Origin: Frankia sp. RB7
GTDB taxonomy: Bacteria; Pseudomonadota; Alphaproteobacteria; Rhizobiales; Xanthobacteraceae
DNA length: 64,000 bases
Assembly: GCA_030403585.1 (NCBI GenBank)
Contig: JAUEPE010000003.1
Location: 62,001 to 126,000 of the forward strand
Direction of reading: 5' to 3'
Part shown: piece after piece, positions 41,520-49,257 of the stretch
Position numbering within the stretch: position 1 is the stretch's first letter
Layout: every line of letters begins with the position of its first letter
Program-made: the position numbers and the translations under genes
The notes under the pieces: model-generated
Seen by the model: only the letters and a program-made list of their open reading frames with translations
The model's database searches: none
What the model was told of the DNA's origin: nothing

Positions 41520-42779
41520 TCAGGGCTGGGTGGCAGCCCTTGCCTTCAGGACCATGCCGCCGGCAACGCCGACGCCGAGCACGTAGATCCAGCCCTCGTG
41601 GAAATCGGCGAGATGCGAGTTGAGAGCCGAGCTCGTGATGTTCTGGGCGACCACGACGAGGCCGATCCAGGCCGCAAGACCTTCGCCCGTGAACAGGCGC
41701 AGATGGGCGATCCACAGGGCGTAGAGCAGGACGACGCCCAACAGCCCCCATTGCACTGCCACGTGCAGGGTCTGGTTGTGCGGATTGCTGACAACCTCGG
41801 CATCGAGGCTGCTTTCGTTCGAGACGATGCGCTCGAACTGCCGCTTGATCGACCCGGTGCCGTGGCCGAACAGCGGCGCCTCGGCAACGGCCGTAAGCGA
41901 TTTGCGCCAATAGGTCAGGCGCTGCGCGGTCGAGGCGTGGCTGACGTCGTCGCGCCCGTGCTGATACTCCACGGTGATGTCGGAGATGCGCTGGCGCAGA
42001 TAGGGCGACGCTGCCCAGGCCAGCGCGCTTGCGGCCACCGCGCCAGCAAGTAGCAGCAGCGCTGCGCGCCGGCTCAGATGCCGCCAGGCGAACAGTGCCA
42101 GCAGGACCGCGATGCAGAGCAGCGCCGTACGGGCGGAGGCGACGAACACCATGTTGGTCAGAAACAGCAGGATCAGCGCAAGGCATGCGGCCGTCGCGAT
42201 CATGCTGTCGCCGCGCCAGAAACTCAGCGCCGGCAGCGCGAGCGCGAAGGCGCACAACGTGAACTCCTGGCTCTGGTCGATGTAGTTCTTGACGGGAACG
42301 CCGGCCGACGCAGTCGCGGTCAGCTTCAAGGCAGGATCGAGCAGCACGACCCAGGAGAACAGCGCAAGTAGCGCGCAGGAGGCGAGAAAAGCTGCGCAGA
42401 CCTGGAAGCCGCGCTCCGATCGGCTGAAATGATAGAGCAGCGGCGGAATCAGCACGAGCTTTGCGACCGGCTTGATGGCGTGCAGCCGGTCGGCCCAGGC
42501 GCCGTCCGACCACAGCATCCCCAGAAGTGCGAGCAGCAGGATGATGAAGGGCAGCGCGCAGGCAGGTTGCGCAAGCCTGCGTGCATAGTCCCGCCAATCG
42601 ATGGTGGGCGTCACCACGAGCAGCCACAGACCGACGAAGATCGACGGCGCCGTGGTCGACCACGGCAGCGACGCCGCGATCAATGCGGCGAGTACATCGG
42701 CCGCCCGGATCAATGCAGCCGAGCCTTGTGTGGTCCGAGCAGCGGCGGGACCCGTGTATGCCACGAATTCGGCGGTCAT
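41520..42779 (-). CDS. O-antigen ligase family membrane protein (WaaL/Wzy-like)
   Basis: 419 aa from ATG 42779; the frame extends further upstream but overlaps the preceding glycosyltransferase. About ten to twelve membrane helices and one large soluble loop near residues 290-345. The loop has the hallmark GHGTGSIKRQFERIVSNESSLDAEVVSNPHNQTLHVAVQWG, with the conserved H-N of O-antigen ligases and polymerases. It transfers a lipid-linked glycan to an acceptor or polymerises it on the periplasmic face. It is last in the export operon, so it probably handles the product exported by the neighbouring ABC system. Confidence 0.85.
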   Translation of the reverse strand: MTAEFVAYTGPAAARTTQGSAALIRAADVLAALIAASLPWSTTAPSIFVGLWLLVVTPTIDWRDYARRLAQPACALPFIILLLALLGMLWSDGAWADRLHAIKPVAKLVLIPPLLYHFSRSERGFQVCAAFLASCALLALFSWVVLLDPALKLTATASAGVPVKNYIDQSQEFTLCAFALALPALSFWRGDSMIATAACLALILLFLTNMVFVASARTALLCIAVLLALFAWRHLSRRAALLLLAGAVAASALAWAASPYLRQRISDITVEYQHGRDDVSHASTAQRLTYWRKSLTAVAEAPLFGHGTGSIKRQFERIVSNESSLDAEVVSNPHNQTLHVAVQWGLLGVVLLYALWIAHLRLFTGEGLAAWIGLVVVAQNITSSALNSHLADFHEGWIYVLGVGVAGGMVLKARAATQP

Positions 42780-42781
42780 GC

Positions 42782-44161
42782 CTATTGCGCCGCGACCAGG
42801 CGTTCCGGGGCCAAATATTGCCCGAGGAAATCGCGGGCCTGGGTCTGGTAGCCGAAACGCTCGGCAAGCTCGGAGCGGCGCGCCCGGATTCGGCCACGCC
42901 ATTCCTCCTGCCGCGCCAGCACGCGGGTGACGGAGGCCACGATCGACTCGGTCGCAAACGGATCGAAATAATCGGCGAGCTCGCCCGCGACCTCGCGGAA
43001 CACGGCAATGTCGGAGCACAGCACCGGCGTGTTCGCAGCCAGCGCCTCGATGATCGGCACTCCAAAACCTTCGGCGAAGCTCGGCATGATCAGGCCGTGT
43101 GCGTCGGCGATCAGCGCGCCCTTCTCGTGTTCGTCGACATAGCCGGCGAAGCGGACGTTCGGCGGAAGATTGCGCATCCGGCCGATCTGGCCGGCCAAGC
43201 CGATCACCACGAGATCAGCTTGCGGGATGTTGCGGAAGGCACGAATGACGGTGGCGACGTTCTTGCGTGGCTCGTTCGACACGATGACGACAAAGCTCGG
43301 CCGCCCCGGACGCCCCACCGGGGCTGGGAGGTGCAGGACATCCGGGGCGTCGAACCGGGTGCGGGGATACACGACCCGCGCCGGTAGGTGCGCAAACTGC
43401 GGCAACAGTTCCCTGAACCGCATCATGCTATAGTTTGAAACGAAGGCGAGCTCGTCGGCCTGACGCAGGCTGGTGAGCAGCCGCGACAGGAACAGCCGTG
43501 TTGCGACGTCGCTGAGCTTGAGATCGGTGAGCGGCAGCAGATCGTGCACGACGCAAATCACCTTGGCATCCGGTCTGCGCTTCACCGACACCCGTGTCGG
43601 CGTGTCGATGACGATGACGTCATAGTCGCGCGCGTCGATCCGGGGCGGCGGCAGCAACAAGAAGGCCGAGGAGTCCTGATAGCTGTAGAATCCGGGCTCT
43701 AGCTGGAAGTCGCGGAACAGTTCGAGATGACGCAGGTCCGGCGGGATGTATTCGAGAGCCGCGGTCCTGTTCTCGATCAGCCGCGCGTGCAGGCCACGCA
43801 GGCCGATCGCTCGCAGGAAGCAGAGAACATAGTCCCATGATATCGACATGGTGGCCTTGTGGCGCAGCCAGTCGAGCGTACGCCTCAGGCCGTTGCGCGC
43901 CAGCGGCTCGGCCATGTTGATCTCGTCGAGGAAACGATAGAGCGCGAGCAACTCGATGTTGCGCGACTGCGTCGGGAACAGTTTTGTGCGCCGCTCGCGC
44001 CGGCGCAGCTTGCGGTAGCGCCGCGAGGTCTCGACCAGCAGCGTGAGCTCGTGGCCTTCGGCCGCGAGCGAGCGCATCAATTCGCGGGTGAAATGGAAGA
44101 TACCGCGCTTGTGGTTGGGCTCGCCGAGCGCCTCGGAGACGACGAGGATATTCTGCTTCAT
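42782..44161 (-). CDS. Glycosyltransferase family 4 protein
   Basis: 459 aa from ATG 44161, which overlaps the stop of the ATPase gene (ATGA). GT-B fold: N-terminal domain MKQNILVVSEALGEPNHKRGIFHFTRELMRSLAAEGHELTLLVET, and C-terminal donor domain with FVVIVSNEPRKNVATVIRAFRNIP, NVRFAGYVDEHEKGALIADAHGLIMPSFAEGFGVPIIEALAANTPVLCSDIAVFREVAG (E-x7-E type motif). It probably adds a sugar to the polysaccharide exported by the ABC system encoded upstream. Sugar donor unknown. Confidence 0.9.
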   Translation of the reverse strand: MKQNILVVSEALGEPNHKRGIFHFTRELMRSLAAEGHELTLLVETSRRYRKLRRRERRTKLFPTQSRNIELLALYRFLDEINMAEPLARNGLRRTLDWLRHKATMSISWDYVLCFLRAIGLRGLHARLIENRTAALEYIPPDLRHLELFRDFQLEPGFYSYQDSSAFLLLPPPRIDARDYDVIVIDTPTRVSVKRRPDAKVICVVHDLLPLTDLKLSDVATRLFLSRLLTSLRQADELAFVSNYSMMRFRELLPQFAHLPARVVYPRTRFDAPDVLHLPAPVGRPGRPSFVVIVSNEPRKNVATVIRAFRNIPQADLVVIGLAGQIGRMRNLPPNVRFAGYVDEHEKGALIADAHGLIMPSFAEGFGVPIIEALAANTPVLCSDIAVFREVAGELADYFDPFATESIVASVTRVLARQEEWRGRIRARRSELAERFGYQTQARDFLGQYLAPERLVAAQ

Positions 44162-44898
44162 GCACGTTTCTCGCGGAGCTCGAAAGACAGGGGCGACGGC
44201 GGTTCGACCGCGACGGTCGAGGCGATGCGACCGTGGTCGAGATTGATGATGCTGGTGCAGGTGCGGCGCAGCAGCGGCTGGTCGTGCGAGGCGATGATGA
44301 CGATCGCGGCCTGCGAGACCAGGTTCTGCAGCCGCCGCTCGGCCTTCTCGGCAAAATGCTCGTCGACCACGCTCAGCCATTCGTCGAGCAAGAGGATGTC
44401 GGCCGGAAAGGCGGTCGCGGTCGCGAACAGGACGCGCATCAGCATGCCCGAGGAGAACATCCGCAACGGCAGCCGCTGCATGCGCTCTTCGAGTTCGGTG
44501 AACGCCCAGATCTCGTCGATCACGGTGCGGGTCGGCTTGCGGCCGCTGATCCGCAGCAGCAGGGCGATGTTGTCCTCGGCGATGAAGTCGAGGTTCACAC
44601 CGGCATTGAGGCCGAGCAGGGGCACGACATTGCCCTTGATCGCGACACGGCCGCTGCTCGGCGGGTAGACTCCGGCGATCAGCCGCAGCAGCGTCGACTT
44701 GCCGGAGCCGTTGGGACCGGCAAGTCCGATCCGCGCGCCGGCCTCGGCCTCGATGGTCACGTTGTCGACGGCGCGGATGATCCGCATCTCGCCCTTCTCG
44801 CGGATGAGGTGGCCGAGCAGCCGCCGCTTCAGCGAGAAATCGTAAGCGCCGTAGAGGGGATAATCGAGACAGACATTATGTAGGCTGATCGAGGCCAT
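44158..44898 (-). CDS. Polysaccharide ABC exporter ATP-binding protein (Wzt/KpsT-like)
   Basis: 246 aa. Walker A GPNGSGKST at residues 61-69, signature FSSGMLMRVLFATA (a short SSGM form typical of Wzt/KpsT) and Walker B ADILLLDEWLSVVDEHF, then the switch His in IIASHDQPLLRR. The N-terminal LDYPLYGAYDFSLKRRLLGHL is characteristic of ABC-2 polysaccharide and teichoic-acid exporters. It lacks the extra C-terminal carbohydrate-binding domain found in some Wzt proteins. It begins 3 bases after the stop of the gene for its permease partner, here fused to a glycosyltransferase. Confidence 0.93.
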   Translation of the reverse strand: MASISLHNVCLDYPLYGAYDFSLKRRLLGHLIREKGEMRIIRAVDNVTIEAEAGARIGLAGPNGSGKSTLLRLIAGVYPPSSGRVAIKGNVVPLLGLNAGVNLDFIAEDNIALLLRISGRKPTRTVIDEIWAFTELEERMQRLPLRMFSSGMLMRVLFATATAFPADILLLDEWLSVVDEHFAEKAERRLQNLVSQAAIVIIASHDQPLLRRTCTSIINLDHGRIASTVAVEPPSPLSFELREKRA

Positions 44899-44901
44899 CG
44901 G

Positions 44902-46830
44902 TCAGATCCAGAACGCGGCTTTGCGCAGATGGACCAGCGTCAGCACGCTCGCACAGAGCAGCAGCGCCACCGCGACCAGGACATAGACGATGCTGGTAGC
45001 GTCGACATGGCCGCCGGCCAGCGGCTCACGCCACACCGCGAACAGATGGGTCAGCGGGTTGAGCCGCATCACCGTCGAGCGGTGATTGATCATGTCGGCG
45101 GACCAGATCACGGGCGAGGCCAGGAAGGCGAGCATCAGCGTCGATTCGATGATCGGCTTGAGGTCGCGATACCGCGTCGCCAGCGCGCCGAGGACGAGGC
45201 TCAGGCCGAAGGTGCAGATCACGAACAGCGACAGGCCCGGGAGCGCCGCGAGCGCGCCGGAGAGATCGTGCGGCGTCAGCAGCAGCCAGAGCAGGAGCGG
45301 GACGCAGGCATTGTGCAGGGCGAACAGCCCCTGGCGGAACGTGCATTGCAGAAGGAAGATCACCGGCTGCAACGCCCGGTCGCGGATCAGGCTCGCCGAA
45401 TTCTGCAGCGCCGTGGTCGCATCGAGCACGACGCTGTTGAGGAAAGTCCAGGCCGTCATCGACAGCGCCAGCATGGGAAGGCGCGACATCATGTCGGCAT
45501 TCGACATCTGGCCGATCACTGAGCCGAGCACCGCGACCACGATCGCCATCTGCAGCGACATCCAGAACGGACCGATAAGCGAGCGCACATAGCGGTGGCG
45601 CATGTCGGACCAGGCCAGTGCTGCAGCGATCCGGAGGCTGTCGAGCCAGCCCGTCGGCTGCGGCGCCTCGGCGACGGGCGCGGCCTCATTGGATGGCGCG
45701 GTGACGGCCGCGCGGTAGACGGATTCCATGCCTTCCCTGAAGGCGGTGGCGGAATAGCGGCTCACGGCGCGGGTCCGGGCCGAAAGCCCCATGCGGCGGC
45801 GCCGCTCGGGATCGCTGATCAGGGCGTCGATGGCTTCACCGAGCTTCTCGGCGTCGCCCGGCGGCACCGTGATCGCCTCCATGCCGTGACGGGCAACACG
45901 CGGCACCGCCGTATCGAGCGCGGTGTTCACCACGGGGCGGCCGGCGGCCATGGCTTCGAGCTGGGAGAGGCCGAAGGTCTCGGCATTGGTGATTGACGGC
46001 ATCACGAACACATCGGCCACGCACATCAGCTTGATGCGCTCGCAATCACTGACGGAGCCGAGCAGGCGGACGCGGTCGCCGAGGCCAAGCTCGCTGATCA
46101 GCTGCTCGAGCCGGGGCCGCTCGGCACCTTCGCCGATGATCCAGACCTCGAACTTGCGGTTGACGGCGGCGCGGATCAGCACGTCGTAACCCTTGTAGGG
46201 CACGAGCCGGCCACAGCCGAGCACGAGGCGGCCGCGATCATTGACGTGGTGCGGCTCGATCTTCGGCCAGTCATAAACACTGGTGTCGATGCCGAACGGC
46301 ACGACATGGCATTTGTCTTCGAATTCCCGCAGCAGCGGCGTCTCGTCGACCAGGACGCGGTCGGAGACGATGATCGCCTTGGCGCGGCGCAGCGTCCGCC
46401 GCATAAGGGGCTCGATGAACCAGCGCAGGCCCGCATGGGTGACGATGTCGGCGTGCCAGTGCACCACCAGCGGCCGGTTGCGGCCGAAACCGAGGGCGAA
46501 GACGAGGTCGGCGAGCGGGAAGGGCGCATGCAGCGCCAGCAGATCGTGCTCGGCGATCTTCTTCCACAGCCGCCAGGGATAAGCGGGCGCGGCCGGTAGC
46601 GACATCACATTGCCGAACGAGAGGACGCGCTCGACCGGCACGTCGTTGACGATGATCTCGCGCCGGTCGGCCGATTGCGAGCAGGTCAGCACGGCGGAGG
46701 CGAAGGTGTCCTTCAGGCTGGCGCAGATGTCGCGGATCACCGTGAGCGTGCCGCCGAACAGGTCGGGATAGTAGATCTTGAAGATGTGCAGCACCGACGG
46801 ACGGCGCGGGGGCGAGCTGGTGTGTTGCAT
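44902..46830 (-). CDS. Fusion protein: GT4 glycosyltransferase + ABC-2 polysaccharide exporter permease (Wzm-like)
   Basis: 642 aa in one uninterrupted frame. Residues 1-375 are a complete GT-B/GT4 glycosyltransferase (HIFKIYYPDLFGGTLTVIRDI; VVHWHADIVTHAGLRWFIEPLMRRTLRRA; GCGRLVPYKGYDVLIRA; E284-x7-E292 in NAETFGLSQLEAMAAGRPVV). Residues 376-395 are an Ala/Pro/Glu linker. Residues 396-642 are an ABC-2 permease with six hydrophobic helices (IAAALAWSDMRHRYVRSLIGPFWMSLQMAIVVAVLGSVIG ... GALATRYRDLKPIIESTLMLAFLASPVIWSAD ... LNPLTHLFAVWREPLAGG). These functions are separate proteins in typical Wzm/Wzt systems. A small membrane protein gene lies directly upstream and the ATPase gene directly downstream. 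It should couple sugar addition to export at the inner membrane (inference). Confidence 0.9.
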   Translation of the reverse strand: MQHTSSPPRRPSVLHIFKIYYPDLFGGTLTVIRDICASLKDTFASAVLTCSQSADRREIIVNDVPVERVLSFGNVMSLPAAPAYPWRLWKKIAEHDLLALHAPFPLADLVFALGFGRNRPLVVHWHADIVTHAGLRWFIEPLMRRTLRRAKAIIVSDRVLVDETPLLREFEDKCHVVPFGIDTSVYDWPKIEPHHVNDRGRLVLGCGRLVPYKGYDVLIRAAVNRKFEVWIIGEGAERPRLEQLISELGLGDRVRLLGSVSDCERIKLMCVADVFVMPSITNAETFGLSQLEAMAAGRPVVNTALDTAVPRVARHGMEAITVPPGDAEKLGEAIDALISDPERRRRMGLSARTRAVSRYSATAFREGMESVYRAAVTAPSNEAAPVAEAPQPTGWLDSLRIAAALAWSDMRHRYVRSLIGPFWMSLQMAIVVAVLGSVIGQMSNADMMSRLPMLALSMTAWTFLNSVVLDATTALQNSASLIRDRALQPVIFLLQCTFRQGLFALHNACVPLLLWLLLTPHDLSGALAALPGLSLFVICTFGLSLVLGALATRYRDLKPIIESTLMLAFLASPVIWSADMINHRSTVMRLNPLTHLFAVWREPLAGGHVDATSIVYVLVAVALLLCASVLTLVHLRKAAFWI

Positions 46831-46837
46831 GATGGCG

Positions 46838-47002
46838 TCAGCCCGCGAGCAGTGCTGCGAGGAACGGTGCGGCCAGCACCGAGATGAAGATCACGCCGCG
46901 CAACAGCGCAGGCAGCATCGGCGCGATCGTGTCGGCCCGGCTCTGGTCGGGAAACGGCACAGCACGCAGCGAATTTGAATTGCGGACCAAGCGGTCAGCC
47001 AT
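46838..47002 (-). CDS. Small single-pass membrane protein at the head of the export operon
   Basis: 54 aa. ATG 47002 is preceded by AAGGGA at about 9 bases and the stop lies 7 bases before the fusion gene start. The sequence starts MADRLVRNSNSLRAVPFPDQ, a basic/polar N-terminus, then a hydrophobic helix IAPMLPALLRGVIFISVLAA followed by PFLAALLAG. No family is recognised. Its ribosome site, tight spacing and direction suggest it is the first gene of the operon. The two palindromes at 47048-47103 are just upstream, so they may regulate it. Confidence 0.68.
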   Translation of the reverse strand: MADRLVRNSNSLRAVPFPDQSRADTIAPMLPALLRGVIFISVLAAPFLAALLAG

Positions 47003-47047
47003 GGGTGTGAGTCCCTTTACGTCGCGCCCTCAGTGGCTTTCGTATAT

Positions 47048-47103
47048 GTGGGAAAATTTACCACGTCAATCGTAAATCGGAAAAATGTGGGATTGTGTCC
47101 CAC
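47048..47103. promoter_or_regulatory. Two 17-bp palindromes between the export operon and the DUF6502 gene
   Basis: GTGGGAAAATTTACCAC (47048-47064, arms 7 of 8 complementary) and GTGGGATTGTGTCCCAC (47087-47103, six outer pairs perfect) share the frame GTGGGA-N5-T(A/C)CCAC. Their centres are 39 bp apart. They lie between divergent genes starting at 47002 (-) and 47128 (+). The regulator is unknown; DUF6502 proteins are not proven DNA binders, though the N-terminus of this one looks helix-turn-helix-like. Confidence 0.6.
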
Positions 47104-47127
47104 GTATGGCGCAGGTACAATTCAGAC

Positions 47128-48039
47128 ATGAATGCCAAGTCCGGGCCCAAAGCGGCGGCTCCAGAGCCGAATGCCGCAGCAAGGCTGCACGCGCCGCTGG
47201 CGCGGCTGCTGCGCCCGCTCGTGCGGCTCTGTATCCGCAGCGGCATGACCTTTCCGGCGCTCGCGCAGCTGCTCCGCGAACTCTTCGTCAACGTCGCCGA
47301 GCATGATTTCGCGCTCGAAGGCAAGGACCAGACCGACAGCCGCGTCAGCCTGCTGACCGGTATCCACCGCAAGGAGGTGGCGCGGCTGCGCGGCGCCGGC
47401 GCGCCGGTGCATGAGACGCCGGCGGCGCTGTCGCTGACGAGCGCGGTGATCGCGCGCTGGCTCGCCGCGCCTGAGTTCACCGATGCGAGAGGCGAGCCGC
47501 TGGCATTGCCGCGCACGGCCGAGGGCGATGCGCCGTCATTCGAGCAGCTCGTCGCCTCCGTCACCAAGGACGTGCGCCCGCGCGCGGTGCTCGACGAATG
47601 GATCGACCGCCAGCTCGTCACCATCAACGCGGCCGACGAGATCGAGCTGGTGGAGGCGGCTTTCGTCCCGAGTGGCGCGGACGACAGCAAATGGCACTAT
47701 CTCGGCCGCAATCTGCATGACCATATCGCGGCCGCCGCCGAGAACGTGTCGGGGCCGGCGCCGCGCTTCCTCGAACGCGCGGTGCATTACAACAACATCT
47801 CGCCGAAGCTTGCCAAGCGCCTCGAGGCGCGCTCGCGCGAGCTCGCGATGGATGCGCTGAAGACCGCCAACCGCGAGGCCAATCGCGCGCTTGCCAAGGA
47901 CAAGGGCGGCGACGCGCGCTGGAATTTCGGCATCTACATCTACAGCGAAGACGTCGATGAGGAGGGCGAGGCCAAGGACCCCAACAAGGATGGTGGCAAG
48001 GCCAACGGCAAGGAAAACGGCAAGGAGGGCAGCTCCTGA
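47128..48039 (+). CDS. DUF6502 family protein
   Basis: 303 aa from ATG 47128. A GTG at 47095 is open in the same frame but lies inside the second palindrome and has no ribosome site. The N-terminal half (residues 15-100) is helical with a winged-helix flavour: LARLLRPLVRLCIRSGMTFPALAQLLRELFVNVAEHDFA, then DSRVSLLTGIHRKEVARLRG. The conserved middle is VIARWLAAPEFTDARGEPLALPR, and RFLERAVHYNNISPKLAKRLEARSRELAMDALKTANREAN lies near 210-260. The tail is Lys/Gly/Glu-rich and disordered. Function unknown; a transcription-regulator role is inference from the HTH-like part. Coupled to the next gene through an overlapping stop/start (TGATG). Confidence 0.85.
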   Translation: MNAKSGPKAAAPEPNAAARLHAPLARLLRPLVRLCIRSGMTFPALAQLLRELFVNVAEHDFALEGKDQTDSRVSLLTGIHRKEVARLRGAGAPVHETPAALSLTSAVIARWLAAPEFTDARGEPLALPRTAEGDAPSFEQLVASVTKDVRPRAVLDEWIDRQLVTINAADEIELVEAAFVPSGADDSKWHYLGRNLHDHIAAAAENVSGPAPRFLERAVHYNNISPKLAKRLEARSRELAMDALKTANREANRALAKDKGGDARWNFGIYIYSEDVDEEGEAKDPNKDGGKANGKENGKEGSS

Positions 48040-49223
48040 TGAGCCGGCCGCCGCTGATCTCCCGCCGACTGCTGCTGACCGGATTCTGGCTCGCCGGAAC
48101 GGCGATCGCGCGCGCGCAGGTCAAGCGCGGCACCGATCAAGGCATCGGCGGCACCGGAATCACGCGCGGTGACGATCATGGCATCGGCGGCACCGGCATA
48201 GTCGGCGTGATCCAGCGTTTCGGCAGCATCTACGTCAATGGCGAGCGCGTCACCTATGCGAGCGACGTGCCGGTGCGTATCGATGGCGAGGAGGCAAGCC
48301 CGAAGGCGCTGCGCATCGGCCAGCTCGCCCGCGTGGTCGCGACGCGGCAGGCCGACGGCACGCTCGTCACCCGCAACATCGCGATCGCGAGCGAGGTCTC
48401 CGGGCCGATCGAGCAGGTCAAGGGCAACGAGCTGACGGTATTGGGTCAGAAGATCGTCGCCAGCAGCAAGGAGAGCAAGCTCCGCGCCGGCACGCCGGTC
48501 GCCGTCTACGGGCTGCGCCGGACCGACGGCGTGATCGTTGCAAGCCTGGTCGAGCCTCGGAAGGAGGCAACTGAGCGCGTCACAGGTCTGGTCGAGCGCG
48601 GACCCGACGGGCTGCATATTGGCGGGTTGAAGCTGAGCGGCGTCGATCCCTTGCTGGTCGGCCAGCGCGTCCAGATCGAGGGCAGCGCGAGCCAGGGCGC
48701 GATGCAGGCCGCGCGCACGCGCATCGACGATTTCTCGGATCTCGTCGGCGCGAGCCGGCTCTCGATCGAGGCCTATGTGCAGCGTGCAGGCTCCAGCCTG
48801 CAGCTCGGCTCCGGCTTGGTGGCCCGTGACAGCTCGCGCTTCGGCCCGGTAGCGGGCGAAGCGCGCATGGTGGTCAATGGCGTGTTCGATCGCTCGCGCG
48901 GTTTGCAGGTCGAGTCGACGCAAGCGATTGGCCAGGGACCGGGCGCGCCTCGGCCTGGCGGCGGCAATCCCGGCCGATCGCCCGGCGGTTCGATCATGCA
49001 TCCGGATCGCGGCACCCCGAGCCCGGGCAACAGTCAGCCGGGCGGAGCTGCCGCGCCCGGATCGAATCCCGGTAGCAATCCCGGCTCCGCGCCAACAGGA
49101 CCGAGCGGCCCGTCAGGCCCCGGCGGTATGGGCTCGCCCGGTGGGCCGACGGGCCCCGGTGGCGGAATGGGTGGTGGCGGCTTCGGTGGTCCCGGAGGCG
49201 GGATGGGCGGCGGCCGGCGCTAG
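48039..49223 (+). CDS. Exported DUF5666 domain protein with Gly/Pro-rich tail
   Basis: 394 aa. The N-terminus RPPLISRRLLLTGFWLAGTAIARAQ resembles a Tat-type (twin Arg) signal. Just after cleavage is a duplicated motif DQGIGGTGI / DHGIGGTGI, seen at the same place in other DUF5666 proteins. Residues about 55-300 hold three OB-like DUF5666 repeats (GVIQRFGSIYVNGERVTY..., GPIEQVKGNELTVLGQKI..., GLVERGPDGLHIGGLKL...). The final 90 residues are collagen-like Gly/Pro/Ser. Function unknown, likely periplasmic or surface. Overlaps the DUF6502 stop by one base, so the two probably work together. Confidence 0.87.
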   Translation: MSRPPLISRRLLLTGFWLAGTAIARAQVKRGTDQGIGGTGITRGDDHGIGGTGIVGVIQRFGSIYVNGERVTYASDVPVRIDGEEASPKALRIGQLARVVATRQADGTLVTRNIAIASEVSGPIEQVKGNELTVLGQKIVASSKESKLRAGTPVAVYGLRRTDGVIVASLVEPRKEATERVTGLVERGPDGLHIGGLKLSGVDPLLVGQRVQIEGSASQGAMQAARTRIDDFSDLVGASRLSIEAYVQRAGSSLQLGSGLVARDSSRFGPVAGEARMVVNGVFDRSRGLQVESTQAIGQGPGAPRPGGGNPGRSPGGSIMHPDRGTPSPGNSQPGGAAAPGSNPGSNPGSAPTGPSGPSGPGGMGSPGGPTGPGGGMGGGGFGGPGGGMGGGRR

Positions 49224-49257
49224 GGAGCCCGTGTCAGCCGAAAGAGATGCGGCAGGT

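Noticed and set aside
41473..43065. 530-codon - strand frame overlapping the ligase and glycosyltransferase genes
   Set aside because: Different phase of the same strand; Arg/Ala-rich, no membrane pattern, while the adjacent phase gives an O-antigen-ligase-like protein.
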